A stretch of 64,000 nucleotides of DNA from assembly GCA_948146395.1 (NCBI GenBank), contig OX411549.1:32138693-32202692 (forward strand), given 5' to 3'. Under the pieces are notes generated by a model. It was given only the letters and a program-made list of their open reading frames with translations, had not been told where the DNA came from and did no database searches. Positions within the stretch are counted from its first letter, which is position 1. Every line of letters begins with the position of its first letter. Below, piece after piece: positions 11,901 through 21,204 of this stretch. The DNA comes from Fragum whitleyi (lineage: Eukaryota > Mollusca > Bivalvia > Cardiida > Cardiidae). Position numbers and translations under genes: made by a program.

Positions 11901-13875
11901 TTAAGTATGCAGAACGCACCAAGATAGTACATCAAAAACTCAAAAATACCTTAATACAGCCTAAACAGGGGCTAAAAAATGTGTATTTCAGTATTTGATG
12001 AAATATGCATATCTCACCTGTGTAGTACATCAAGCAGTTGAAAATGCCGAAATACAGTCTAAACAGGTGTTAAAAATGTGTATTTCGGTATTTGATGAAA
12101 TATGCATTCCTCACCTATGTAGTACATCAAGAAGTCGAAAATACCGAAATAGTCTTAACCAGTTATAACAATGTGTATTTCGGTATTTGATGGAATATGC
12201 ATATCTAACATGTGAAGTACATCAAGAAGTGGAAAATGCCGAAATACAGCCTAAACAGGGGCTAAAAAATGTGTATTTCAGTATTTGATGAAATATGCAT
12301 ATCTCACCTGTGTAGTACATCAAGAAGTGGAAAATGCCGAAATACAGCCTAAACCAGTTATAACAATGTCTATTTCGGTATTTTATTAAATATGTATATC
12401 TCACCTGTTTAGTAAATCAAGAAGTCAAAAATGCCAAAATACAGTCTTAACCAGTTAAAACAATGACTTTTTCGGTATTTGATGAATTATGCATATCTCG
12501 TCTGTGTATTCCTTGGTTTATCTGACCTGAACTTAACCTCTGTGGAACGATTGCTTAAATGACAATAACCGACATATTTTATCAATTAGTAAAACATGTA
12601 TTACATTCAATACCAGTTGTTATTCATTCCTCTGAAAGCAACCGAAAAGCCGAGTAAAAATAATCAGATTTTTATTCATCTGAATTATAGGGGGGAGTTC
12701 GGGGCAATAAATCGCGCTATGGTACATCAAGAAGTCGAAAATACCGAAATACAGTCTTAACTAGTTATAACAATGTTTATTTCGGTATTTGATGATATAT
12801 GCATATCTCACCTGTGTAGTACATCAAGAAGTTGAAAATACCGAAATTACAGTCTTAACTAATTATAACAATGTCTATTTCGGTATTTGATGCAATATGC
12901 ATATCTCACCTGTTTAGTACATCAAGAAGTCGAAAATACAGAAATACAGTCCAAACCAGTAAAAACAATGTCTATTTCGGTATTTGATGAAATATTCATA
13001 TCTCACCTGGGTAGTACAGCAAAAAAATGAAAATACTATACTAATATGTAGGCCTACTACACATGTTAGATATGCATATTCCATCAAATACCGAAATACA
13101 CATTGTTATAACTGGTTAAGACTGTATTTCGGTATTTTCGACTTCTTGATGTACTACATAGGTGAGGAATGCATATTTCATCAAATACCGAAATCAACAT
13201 TTTTAACACCTGTTTAGGCTGTATTTCGGCATTTTCAACTGCTTGATGTACTACACAGGTGAGATATGCATATTTCATCAAATACTGAAATACACATTTT
13301 TTAGCCCCTGTTTAGGCTGTATTAAGGTATTTTCGAATTTTTGATGTACTATCCTGGTGCGTTCTGCATACTTAACAAATACCGAAATACACTTTTGTGG
13401 ATACTTGTTAAGAACTTTTTACCGTTATTCCAGTTTCGCGCTCGGCTTTGCCATCATATAAAAGTTTCATCACCAAGATAAAAGATATTTATCGCTTTTC
13501 TTCCTTAATATTTTTCCTATTTCGGTATATTTTAAGTGTATTTCGGTGTATTTCGGTGTATTTCGGTATTCATGTCTATTTCGGCATTTCCACGCACCCA
13601 TTTAATTCGAATTGTGTGCATAACAAGCAATTCTTCGTGTAAGAATAGTCTACAGCCGCATTTTCAAATTCAAAATTTTGAAGACTTCTTACCTTTGGTT
13701 TTGCCGCTCGAGAAGGCTGTACCCGAACATTTTGATTTACTTGGTTTGTGATGACTCCCAGCGCAGTCCGCTTTGGTCCCGCCTGTGTGTTGCTTCTAGT
13801 ATTCATGGCTTTTCCTCGCCGGCCAACTTGATTCTCGGCATCCTGTGAAGGTTGCAGTCCGAAAGCGTAAGACAT
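5999..13875 (-). CDS. CCNA: cyclin A, 8 coding exons
   Basis: Regulatory subunit of CDK1/CDK2 driving S phase and mitotic entry. Coding exons, 5' to 3' on the minus strand: 13875-13693, 11264-11006, 9952-9834, 9626-9403, 8782-8578, 7840-7727, 6849-6716, 6098-5999. All junctions are AG/GT, the phases join without a break, and the total is 1338 nt (445 aa), normal for the family. Exon 1 holds a destruction box, RTALGVITN (residues 36-44), for APC/C-dependent degradation. Exon 3 has the cyclin A signature [13 protein letters not shown]. Exon 4 carries the cyclin-box core [12 protein letters not shown] and exon 5 [10 protein letters not shown]. Exons 6-7 form the C-terminal cyclin fold ([18 protein letters not shown]). 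The last exon is the least certain: it fits the phase and ends in a stop, but its tail is not one I recognise. Introns 1 and 2 contain transposons. Confidence 0.93.
7528..7690. repeat. short dispersed repeats including a GTAACTGCC hairpin
   Basis: At 7639-7678 the arms CAGTTGTAACTGCC and GGCAGTTACAACTG are perfect inverted copies around a 12-nt loop, followed by TTTTGCGCTGAGCCATC. Related hairpins with a TTTTGCACTGA-like 3' flank occur near 42625-42670, 47760-47820, 50595-50650, 50780-50830 and 60795-60850, so this is a small MITE family. The preceding segment (about 7528-7600) resembles one end of the repeat at 15300-15446. Confidence 0.55.
10378..10850. mobile_element. hAT-like MITE in cyclin A intron 2
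   Basis: The ends are inverted copies, CAGGGGTGTAAAATTTTTCC and GGAATTTTACACCCCTG, and the interior contains repeated ACTCGTCC/GGACGAG motifs. The CAGGG start is typical of hAT elements. The flanking 8-mers (GTAGTAAT and GTAATTAT) resemble an 8-bp target duplication with two mismatches. There is no transposase frame, so it is non-autonomous. It lies between exons 2 and 3 of cyclin A. Confidence 0.7.
11655..13598. mobile_element. foldback element in cyclin A intron 1
   Basis: Two long inverted arms (about 11657-12100 and 13210-13598) are nearly identical in inverse orientation, including the GGTGTATGGAAATGCCG-like tip and a run of CCGAAATA repeats. Inside are about a dozen ~95-bp tandem units built on a CGGTATTTGATGAAATATGC block and a TACATCAAGAAG block; those after about 13050 are inverted. 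A non-repetitive spacer lies at about 12510-12720. CATTTAATT flanks both sides (11646-11654 and 13599-13607), a 9-bp target duplication as made by Mutator-like and Foldback elements. There is no transposase frame. Confidence 0.8.
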
Positions 13876-14260
13876 TTTCCCTTTTAAACTGAGCTGTTTT
13901 CGTCGATTTTTAAATAGGAAATATAACTAGAGATTCCTCTTTTCAGAGGATTCAAGTCAGTTTCGTTTTTAATCACATGTATTTCAGCAACTTCCAATTC
14001 TCAACTTCCTCTCTAAGACAGCGATAGCGTGCTTTCTCATAAAATTTTTTGAATGAACTGAACGTCAATGTCAGCTGTGGTAGATTCGTTGAAAATCCCC
14101 GCGACCCTCAAATCGGCCAATCAAAATCTTGTTTTGTTGGTCACGTGTTTTTTCAATAATCGCCTTTTTCCGTCAATTTCCGTCAACAGGAAGTAATAGG
14201 GGCGACGGTATTTTAAATAAAAAGGAACGCTCCGTTTATAAGTCGTTTTACACTTAGATT
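13876..14260 (-). promoter_or_regulatory. probable cyclin A promoter region
   Basis: This is the stretch directly upstream of the cyclin A start codon. It contains a CCAAT box at 14117-14121, inverted relative to the gene as in many NF-Y-dependent cell-cycle promoters, and a CACGTG E-box at 14142-14147. There is a TTTGAA element at 14048-14053 that could act as a CHR site. The sites are seen; their use is inferred and no transcription start can be fixed. Confidence 0.4.
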
Positions 14261-15299
14261 CTATTTTGATTTAGTGACATAGAAACTAAGATAATCAATT
14301 GAAGAATTGATATCGATTTCAAAACAAAAAATTCAAATGAAGAAAATGCGACATGCGTGACTTGCCATGCGAAAAGGGACCTTATGGGAAATCTGAAATT
14401 TAAAATATCCAAGGCAGAGCCGATCAAGACGCGTTTTCAAGTTTAACCATTGTTAGTAAGAATATTAAAGCGGCTAACTTTTCTTGGTGGCATTGAAGAG
14501 ATTTAGGCCTCATCAAGTTAAAGCGTGTGTTTTTGTTGAGCTCACTAAAATATCAATACCTAACCCGTGTTGTTTTGAATCAGTTTTGAATGCCAAAATT
14601 CTTTCTTATCGTATAGTTACTTGTCATGATAGGCGGAATTCATGTTACTCTTATCATAAGAGAATTTGAAAAATAAAATGACACCCATTGATTCATGTGC
14701 GGATATGAAGGGGGTAGGTTCGCGTTCCAGCGGTCCTGGAATGCCATGATGATCATCAGTGATGACTGAGGAATGAAAATGAGACAATATTTGGAAATCA
14801 TTGTACAATTAGGCATAATGTGTTGCACCAATGGACGTTGAACAACCATTATATATAGTTTTTTTTTTTTCAACCATTAGGCATTATAAACAGCAAATTA
14901 CGCTACGGCAAAGGCAAAGGCAAAATCTCTCGAAAATAGACCGGATAATTTTCCAAATGGAATTGGAACATCTTTAACTGAGATCATAGCACCGTGACGG
15001 CAAAGTACCGAATATTCAGTTGTCACCTGTCATTTATTGGACTGCGGAATACCGTCTCGTCAGTGAAATCTCAAATATTCGCCGATTTGCGGATTCCGGT
15101 ATCTAAATCTTCTAAATCTTTAACAGGCGACAAATTTTTGGCCTTAGGTATAAAAGATTAAAGCCGACAATTTGAAGATTTCTTTCCATTCTGGGAAAGA
15201 ATCCACCGAATCATTTGAAAAATGAAGAAATAGCTTGGAACAAGAAACTTCTTCACTTTCAATAATACCGTGTTTAAAGGTGGTGTACATGTTAAAGTT

Positions 15300-15446
15300 G
15301 CCGCGGCAACATTTCAGAACTCATGAGCTTTCACAATGTTAACCGAGGTTTCCTAATGAAATCATTAGGAAACCTTGGTTAGCACTCCTGAAGGTCATTA
15401 CTCCTGAAACGTTGCGCGGCACTATTACGGATCAAATACCTTAAAC
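15300..15446. repeat. MITE-like repeat with palindromic core
   Basis: The core reads GGTTTCCTAATGAAAT followed by CATTAGGAAACC, a near-perfect palindrome flanked by GCAACATTTCAGAACTCATG and a GCACTATTACGGAT-like right end. A second copy at 46118-46242 shares the whole arrangement, showing a dispersed family. Confidence 0.6.
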
Positions 15447-16109
15447 TGGCTCGCAGTTTCAGGGGCGTCAAGGTGTGGGATTTTGTGGGAAAGGATTAAT
15501 GTCATTTGGTCTCTACTGTATGCATTTTATGTGCCTGACCTTAGTCGGATGCCAACATTTTTACTCCGTAATATCTCTTTTACGGAGTTCACCGGCATGT
15601 CAATTGTTCAAGTGACCTACAATTGATGTCTGGCTTTCAGTATGTCTAACTCTCTTGCTGTCTCGGACACTCACACGATTGATCTATCACACAGAAGCTT
15701 ACGTTACTATACTTAAGCTAAACGCAGCTTTTGACACGGCTTACATTCTAAAACCTTGCGACTTTTACAAATTAAAAAATGTTATCGGAGAACCAATCAA
15801 CACCAACCTTGTCGGTCTATTTTATCACCAACACGGTTTATAGAGTGTTTAATCTTGCGGCCTTTGCCCAGCGGCGGACCCAGGATTTCTGTAAGGGGTA
15901 TTCGAACATGAAAAGGGGCCCGTTTTACTAGTATAACTCAGATTTAACCCTTATCCCGGTGGATTTAAATTTTGTTTAAACAAAGTTCATACCATATCAA
16001 CGAGTCTGACTCAGATGACTTTTCGGGCAGTCTTTTTTGCGGAAATTCGTTTGTAAATACCACGTTAGTCCAGAACACGATTAAGTTTAGTTCTAGTATC
16101 CGTCAAACA

Positions 16110-17372
16110 TAAGGGTAAGTGAGACCAGGGACTCTCAATATACTACACTTGACCAATGTTCTAACTACACCGTTTTTAGATCTGGACTATTCTCATATAC
16201 ATTGCCCGATTTCATTGAAACTTGTACTAAGGCCCTCCAATATAAATGACTTTTGGTTATCGCTAATTGTAGCGTGTCAACGTGTTTTCGTTGCTTGTTT
16301 ACACAGAGGAGCTTGAAAACAGCAATGGCTCACGTGCATGCTGAGTTGTTTTTTCAGTAGTAAAGTTAAATAACCAATGCTTAGCCTGTCGATTAAGAGT
16401 CCGAAAAAACAAACAAAAATTGTTTAGATATCAATAGAAGATAGAGGAAAGACTTTCGATCGGGTCTGATGTTGCTCCACTTGCATATGGGTCGCCAGTC
16501 GAAAAGGTTCTTTTAAGGTAATAAGGTTATATTTAGTAACGTACACAGAGTGGATATCGACGAAACTTCTGCTCACATTCACAGGCTGATAGTTTCCCTA
16601 AAGCCATCACATTTCCGAGATCTTGACTCTTTTGAAATCCACTACAGACAACTGACGTACAGCCATCGGTAGAGCGTTAGCTAGCGAATCACGGTGTCAT
16701 CATCTTGACTCGACTGAGAGTTTCTTACTTTAAGGCGATTTAAATGTTCATTTTCATCTCGCGAATAGGCAAACAGTGTTCTATGTTGATCAAGACGCTG
16801 AAGGATAGGATAGTGTTTTATACTTTTTGTACTAGGGTTATGAATGCTAGGAACTCATAATTAGGTGCTCTCCACGCCTGCATTATGGCTGTATACAGTA
16901 AACATACTGCTTAACATTTTAAAAGCAATAGATTGAAAAGCGCTCTGGTAAATGAGGGTGGGTGGGGTAACTGAAATAATCAAAGGGGATAGTCGTGAAA
17001 AACTTTTGGTTTTCAGGAAAAGGATCAAATTCGACCACTTAGTGGCTGCTTCATAACTTTACACCCTATCGGACACAATGTTGTCAAAATTTAAATTGAA
17101 TAAACGGAGTTCGAACATGACACTGTCGGTTTGTTATTTTTTCTTTCGACCCCTGGGTATTTAAAGTGCTTTTAACTGCGGCGAATCTTTGAGCTTTGGA
17201 AAATTCAGTAAACGTCAAACGAAAAAGTGGTTATTCTATATATTTCATACAGTTTTAACACTCTGGTCCTATTTCTAAAGAAGTAATATAGAAATATCCG
17301 ATCGGTGTAGTTAGAACATTGGGGTAGTGTATGTATATATCTAGGGTCCGTGGTGAGACCAAGGCACCTATC
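16110..17372. repeat. inverted repeat pair ~1.2 kb apart
   Basis: CCAATGTTCTAACTACACCG at about 16134-16153 is repeated in inverse orientation near 17301-17321, and similarity extends outward over about 50 bp on each side. This may mark the ends of an old transposon, but no target duplication or transposase is evident. Confidence 0.4.
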
Positions 17373-18202
17373 TATGTATATTGAGTCCCCGGTGACGAGA
17401 TTTACTATTTACTTACAAATTTACCCAAAAGCTGGAACCATCTGGGTAGGGCGTAAAGTGTCGACCATAGTCAGTCTGCACACATTGCAAAGGCTGACTA
17501 GGATCGAAACTGTAAGCTCTTATCTGCTTTCATGTAGGCTAGAAATATCGATTTTCCTTCCTGTGCAGTTATTTTTGAAAAGCGACCTCTGGAACCAATC
17601 TCTTTAAAAATGGTCATTTTTGCGTGAAAGTTCACCTTTCTCAATTTCCATGAGAACGTGTAGGTCTACTAAGCGACCAATCATGTAAGAGACCACCCTT
17701 TTCGTGGTCACTCAATACAAACTCTAATTACATCAGATAAAATATTTTATTATCAGGACATTAGCAACTGAATTCGATACGATGGTTCATATTTCGCCAT
17801 AAGCAATCAGTGTATTGGAGCCGGAAATATTTGTGTCGAATTAAAATGCAGCAATTTTTATATAAGTATAATATACTAATAACGTGGTAATTAAATTTGA
17901 ATTAAACTGTGACTGCCGAAAAACTAATTTCCTTGTTTTTCGTATATTGTTTAACTTTAGGGCCTGTGATATGAAAATTGAATCATCAGGCGACTCGTCA
18001 TCCTAGGAAATATGCGTGTACTGACCGGAGTCGAGATAAGCAGAAACCGAGCTTGGCATACTAATATTGTTTGGATAGTAATACAGAACGCTAGCTCTAC
18101 TGTCAGAAAAAGTTCCAAACTTCAAGATTAATATCCGAATAGGGTCCGTTTGCAAGCTATTATTCATTTCCGAAATTTTAAATGATTTGCATAACATTGG
18201 CC

Positions 18203-18208
18203 CTCGCA
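18203..18208. other. left 6-bp target site duplication (CTCGCA)
   Basis: Identical to 36809-36814. A 6-bp duplication is standard for Polinton integration. Confidence 0.9.
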
Positions 18209-18216
18209 AGTAGTAA

Positions 18217-18256
18217 TGGACGACACTTCACGTACCAGTACGTGAAGTGTCGTCCA
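18217..18256. repeat. perfect terminal palindrome (19-bp arms)
   Basis: TGGACGACACTTCACGTAC, a 2-nt centre (CA), then its exact reverse complement. It begins 8 bp from the element tip. Such a palindrome could bind the integrase or a terminal-protein complex, or fold as a hairpin when single-stranded; the function is inferred. Confidence 0.85.
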
Positions 18257-18281
18257 GATTTTGGGCAGGCTATTTGTGCAT

Positions 18282-18456
18282 TTGGACTTAGTCTTTTTCA
18301 CAGCAATGTGAACTTAGGCTTGTGGGAATATGAGTGTGGACTTAGTCTTTTGTACGAAACATGTGGACTTAGGTTTGTGTGGAATATGCGTGTGGACTTA
18401 GTCATTTTAGGAGAAATGCGGGTTGGTTTGTGAGTAATGTGTATGTGGACTTAGTT
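18282..18456. repeat. six subterminal GGACTTAG repeats, left TIR
   Basis: GTGGACTTAG-like units recur at irregular 25-55 bp spacing (first core at 18284, last at 18447-18454; one copy reads GAACTTAG). The array is mirrored in the right TIR at about 36560-36735. Clustered subterminal repeats in DNA transposons often bind the recombinase. Here that is an inference. Confidence 0.75.
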
Positions 18457-18587
18457 CTTATCTTACCGTCCAAAGACGGAAAGATAGGGACTTGTTATAG
18501 GGATTTTGTCTTTGAAATAAGTGGTTGAATGTATTGTGAAAGTGAGGAATGCAAAAGGACTTTGACAATTTGCGAAAGAAAATGAAT

Positions 18588-18621
18588 TCTTTCTTGGTGT
18601 TGGGTGGTCCTGAAAAGGACC
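18588..18621 (-). terminator. histone-like 3' end site of the leftmost gene
   Basis: On the minus strand, 32 nt after the stop codon at 18654, comes GGTCCTTTTCAGGACC (18621-18606): a 6-bp stem with UUUC loop, preceded by AAAAC and followed by ACCCA. Nine nt later is CAAGAAAGA (18596-18588). Stem length, loop, ACCCA tail and downstream purine block all match the metazoan histone stem-loop and histone downstream element. The site lies inside the left TIR. Confidence 0.85.
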
Positions 18622-18653
18622 GTTTTTGTTGGTTGATAGTTCTGCTATTCATC

Positions 18654-19298
18654 TCAGCACTTCTTTTTGGTCTTTGGTTTCTTGAAGTTTTCGATGTTTT
18701 TGCCGTACGCACCCATCCCTGTCATTGTAGGAATTTTGTATCCCCTCTCTTTTTCTGAACAATGTCTTTTACTTGGACGAACATTTTCCGTTGATGATGA
18801 TGATCTCTTGGTGGACGAAGTGTGTGACGATTGCTTCTTTTTCATCACAGTCATAATACTATCTACGAGTTTGTGAAAGTTCGTTTGTTCAAAGTCAAAT
18901 TCAACTGGAATCTTCAGCGGTGTTGGTTTGAATGTGACTGGAGATGATGATTGTTGACACAATTTTTGAACATTTTGGTTAAGAATCTGTATTCTCTCCG
19001 TCAGTGACTTGAAATCCAAAAAAGATTTGTTGAAGGTATTCAGCTCCGCAATAATTTTTATCATGATAGCTTCTTGTCGCGAATTCATGGTTTTCAATTC
19101 AGCGAGGATGTTTTGAAGAACAACATCATTGGTACTCACTGGTTGGTAATTCTGTTGAATTGTTGATGAATTCTCCTGAGGTCCAAGTATCTGACAACTC
19201 TGCGATCCAAATGTTGAATCCATGGCTGATGCTAGCAAATCATCGTGTGTGATATTTGCCTGAGACATGATTTCTTGTAAATTGAAATCTGAATTCAT
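18654..19298 (-). CDS. Polinton leftmost gene, unknown function
   Basis: A 214-aa protein I do not recognise. The N-terminal third is polar (Q, S, T, N). Residues about 55-115 look like coiled coil (ILAELKTMNSRQEA, FLDFKSLTERIQILNQ). The C-terminal third is basic with nuclear-localisation-like clusters (KRSSSS..PSKRH, KKPKTKKK), suggesting a nuclear oligomeric protein. It reads outward toward the left tip. Its stop lies 5 bp from the TIR, and its mRNA 3' end would be formed in the TIR by the histone-like site at 18588-18621. Its promoter at 19343-19446 is shared in sequence with the gene at the opposite end, so the two are probably co-expressed. Confidence 0.75.
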   Translation of the reverse strand: MNSDFNLQEIMSQANITHDDLLASAMDSTFGSQSCQILGPQENSSTIQQNYQPVSTNDVVLQNILAELKTMNSRQEAIMIKIIAELNTFNKSFLDFKSLTERIQILNQNVQKLCQQSSSPVTFKPTPLKIPVEFDFEQTNFHKLVDSIMTVMKKKQSSHTSSTKRSSSSTENVRPSKRHCSEKERGYKIPTMTGMGAYGKNIENFKKPKTKKKC

Positions 19299-19342
19299 TT
19301 TTGCATGTGTTCGCTTCGGAGGTTGACGAACGACTGATGAAG

Positions 19343-19446
19343 TTTTATACTGTTAGCCTACAGTGTAGGGACGCGCGGACCTTGGCGAAAGCACCTTTAC
19401 TTTGACAAGTAAAATGGACGTCGAGATGGGAATTTGTGTTTTCTCA
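19343..19446 (-). promoter_or_regulatory. promoter of leftmost Polinton gene, shared module
   Basis: On the minus strand it contains GAGAAAACACAAATT, ATCTCG, AAAGGTGCTTTC, CAAGGTCCGCG and then TATAAAA (19349-19343), 45 nt upstream of the ATG. The same blocks in the same order and spacing occur at 35891-35978 before the last gene, though the surrounding sequence differs. Confidence 0.75.
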
Positions 19447-20053
19447 GTGTTGATTTTTCTCAAATTTCTTCTTTATGATGAAGAAAATGTAAATATTTTC
19501 TATCTCAAACGTTTTGTCAACCTATTCTTTTATCATTTCCATTAAGTTCTTCGCACAATTATTGAACGTGAGGAATAAATTCGCAAAAACTTTTGAAATT
19601 GACGGTGAATTCCTGCTGTAGATCCAATGTTTTTTCCTTTGTTTTCTACCTGAAACTGATTTTATTTTTATTTTGATGACTGGTAATGTAAGCTGAGATG
19701 TATTACTTGTCATTTTTATCATTTTCGACTGATAAAGAGTTGAAATCTTATCATTATTCAATCTTAACGCGAGTATTTGAAACACGCTGATTTAAAACCG
19801 GTTGCCTATCGCTTTAAAATGTAAAACTCCGATATGAAACTGGTATCGGTGTACATGTCAGATAAAAATCGATATTTTATGTAGATGGGTGGATTAAACT
19901 CGCAAGTGAAGCATTGTTTTACTTGACTTAGCGTATTGTTGAATTTATTTGGAAATGCGATATTGGGTCTATGAAATCTTGTAACTACATTCTGAATACT
20001 TTATACGGGTTATGTTTGGTGTATTTTAAATGTGACAATTTGAAAAATGGATG
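19447..20053. other. no supported gene inside left Polinton arm
   Basis: The only frame is an 87-codon minus-strand ORF at 19522-19785 with no recognisable domain, no clear TATA box and no hairpin or AATAAA after it. It may be a small gene but is not supported. Confidence 0.4.
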
Positions 20054-20087
20054 CATTCTTGCAATATGGTTGGTCCTGAAAAGGACC
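20054..20087 (-). terminator. histone-like 3' end site of the 79-aa gene
   Basis: Minus strand: GGTCCTTTTCAGGACC (20087-20072), 23 nt after the stop codon, preceded by TAAAC and followed by AACCA. CAAGAATG (20061-20054) follows 10 nt later. The hairpin is identical to the TIR one although the surrounding sequence differs. Confidence 0.8.
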
Positions 20088-20110
20088 GTTTATTCTAGAG
20101 GAAAGAGATT

Positions 20111-20350
20111 CTAACCCCAGTATTCTTCCTCCCTGTAAATACCGGGAATGTTCGGGTGAACTCTTTCTCTCCTTGGCTGTCCGATGGGTTCCAAGAACTC
20201 GTTCACTACCCAGTCATCTGCCATCTTTGGTGTCCAAATCCCGGTCTCCCATCTTGCTTTGTACCGGATTTGCTCAAGAAGCAAAACCTGCGATGGTGGC
20301 GGGTGCCTAATGTAGATCACGGCAAATGATCGGATGTTTTCAGAGTCCAT
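20111..20350 (-). CDS. small Polinton protein, unknown function
   Basis: A 79-aa protein of no known family, rich in W, P and E (for example RWETGIWTPKMADDW). I accept it as a gene because it sits between a TATA-type promoter (TATAAAA at 20399-20393, 43 nt before the ATG) and a histone-like 3' site right after the stop. It is divergent from the 122-aa gene at 20565, with 214 bp between the starts. Its promoter shares GTGCTTCC and a GGT.CGCG block with those of the two terminal genes. Confidence 0.7.
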   Translation of the reverse strand: MDSENIRSFAVIYIRHPPPSQVLLLEQIRYKARWETGIWTPKMADDWVVNEFLEPIGQPRRERVHPNIPGIYREEEYWG

Positions 20351-20392
20351 GTTTCAGTTTCAGAGAATGAATTTCTTAAGGAACTGACGTCT

Positions 20393-20432
20393 TTTTATAC
20401 CCTAAAGAGAGCGCGTACCCGGGAGGAAGCAC
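20393..20432 (-). promoter_or_regulatory. promoter of the 79-aa gene
   Basis: Reading on the minus strand: AAGTGCTTCC (from about 20434), CCGGGTACGCGC, then GGGTATAAAAAG. The order GTGCTT, GGT(C)CGCG, TATAAA matches the core of the terminal-gene promoters at 19343-19446 and 35891-35978. Confidence 0.6.
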
Positions 20433-20484
20433 TTGAATTCTCTCAAAGTCATCTGAAGGTTATTATGTTCGTTTTATCTATATA

Positions 20485-20531
20485 GGTCAGTGGGTCAGTA
20501 GGTTAGTAGGTCATCTCAAACAGTATTTAAA
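20485..20531 (+). promoter_or_regulatory. GGTCAGTA octamer repeats and TATA-like box
   Basis: Four head-to-tail 8-bp units (GGTCAGTG, GGTCAGTA, GGTTAGTA, GGTCATC) occupy 20485-20515, followed by TATTTAAA at 20524-20531, 33 nt before the ATG of the 122-aa gene. Probably its promoter. The octamers look like an activator-binding cluster lying between two divergent genes. Confidence 0.55.
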
Positions 20532-20564
20532 TGCAGTTTTCCATACATTTTTTCATATTGAAAG

Positions 20565-20933
20565 ATGAATTCTGTATTTGATTTCTTTCGACGCATCTTT
20601 AAGAAAATGAAGAAAGAGAAAGTCGATGATGAACTGAAGCAAAGAAACCAGGCTTTGTATGAATTTATGTTGCGGCGTGGATATAATTTCTATACGAAGA
20701 AGAAGTTAGTGAAGACGGGAAATTTATATCCTGATCTTTCAACCTTCAAACCACCAACTGAACATTCCGGGTGGAAAGAGAAAATGTTACAGTTGTATCC
20801 AACCATGCCTTCCTTTCATGTGAAAGATAGGAATATGTACCCTGATCTTTCGGAGTTCATGCCACCTACTGAATGTAGTGAATGGAAAAGGGGGATGGTA
20901 CAATTATATCCAAGTTTAACTTCTTTTCATTGA
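20565..20933 (+). CDS. small protein with two 33-aa YPDL repeats
   Basis: A 122-aa protein of unknown family. The N-terminus is basic and amphipathic (residues 1-28, FFRRIFKKMKKEK). Two repeats follow at residues 53-85 and 90-122, each of the pattern YPDLS.F.PPTE.S.WK..M.QLYP...SFH. This gives YPDL twice (55-58, 92-95), YPSL once (115-118) and YPTM (78-81). YPx(n)L is the known late-domain motif by which enveloped viruses recruit ALIX of the ESCRT machinery. A similar role here is an attractive inference, not shown. It has a TATA-like box 33 nt upstream and a histone-like 3' site 28 nt after the stop. Confidence 0.8.
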   Translation: MNSVFDFFRRIFKKMKKEKVDDELKQRNQALYEFMLRRGYNFYTKKKLVKTGNLYPDLSTFKPPTEHSGWKEKMLQLYPTMPSFHVKDRNMYPDLSEFMPPTECSEWKRGMVQLYPSLTSFH

Positions 20934-20961
20934 AATGATGTTGAACTTGGAGAAATCAAAA

Positions 20962-20995
20962 GGTCCTTTTAAGGACCATCCAATTGTCTTGAAAG
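20962..20995 (+). terminator. histone-like 3' end site of the 122-aa gene
   Basis: GGTCCTTTTAAGGACC (20962-20977), 28 nt after the stop, preceded by TCAAAA and followed by ATCCA. CTTGAAAG (20988-20995) follows 10 nt later. It differs from the other three hairpins only in the last loop base. Confidence 0.8.
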
Positions 20996-21060
20996 TTTTT
21001 AACTTTTCTGCAAATTTGGGTGGATGGTGAAAAATAAAAAGGAGGCAATGTTTTTTTAAA

Positions 21061-21066
21061 TTTATT
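21061..21066 (-). terminator. AATAAA poly(A) signal of the zinc-knuckle gene
   Basis: TTTATT on the plus strand (AATAAA on the minus), about 139 nt after the stop of the 303-aa gene. No histone-like hairpin is present for this gene. Confidence 0.55.
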
Positions 21067-21204
21067 CAAATACAAAATAAATGAAACATGAAATGGTAAT
21101 ATGACAAACAATCATTATTTAATCATTACAAGAACAAAATGTCTATGTACATTTAAATGTCTCTTCTATAGAATGCCTTTTAAATGTCTATTTGTTTAAG
21201 TTCC

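Larger units (their letters stand above)
14261..18202. other. intergenic stretch with repeats, no gene seen
   Basis: I find no gene or exon-like structure. Recognisable content is the palindromic repeat at 15300-15446, an inverted repeat pair at 16110-17372, a GCGGCGGACCCAGGATTT repeat near 15871 related to the DNA flanking the Polinton, and a weak tRNA-like SINE fragment near 16660-16720. Confidence 0.5.
18209..18648. repeat. left terminal inverted repeat of the Polinton
   Basis: This 440-bp repeat matches 36368-36808 in inverse orientation with two substitutions and one 1-bp indel seen. From the tip inward it holds a 40-bp palindrome, six GGACTTAG-type repeats, a small hairpin CCGTCC...GGACGG-like block near 18468, and a histone-like 3' processing site near its inner edge. 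The TIR ends only 5 bp beyond the stop codon of the first gene. Confidence 0.95.

Noticed and set aside
19522..19785. 87-codon minus-strand frame in the left Polinton arm
   Set aside because: It has no clear promoter, hairpin, poly(A) signal or recognisable domain, unlike its neighbours.
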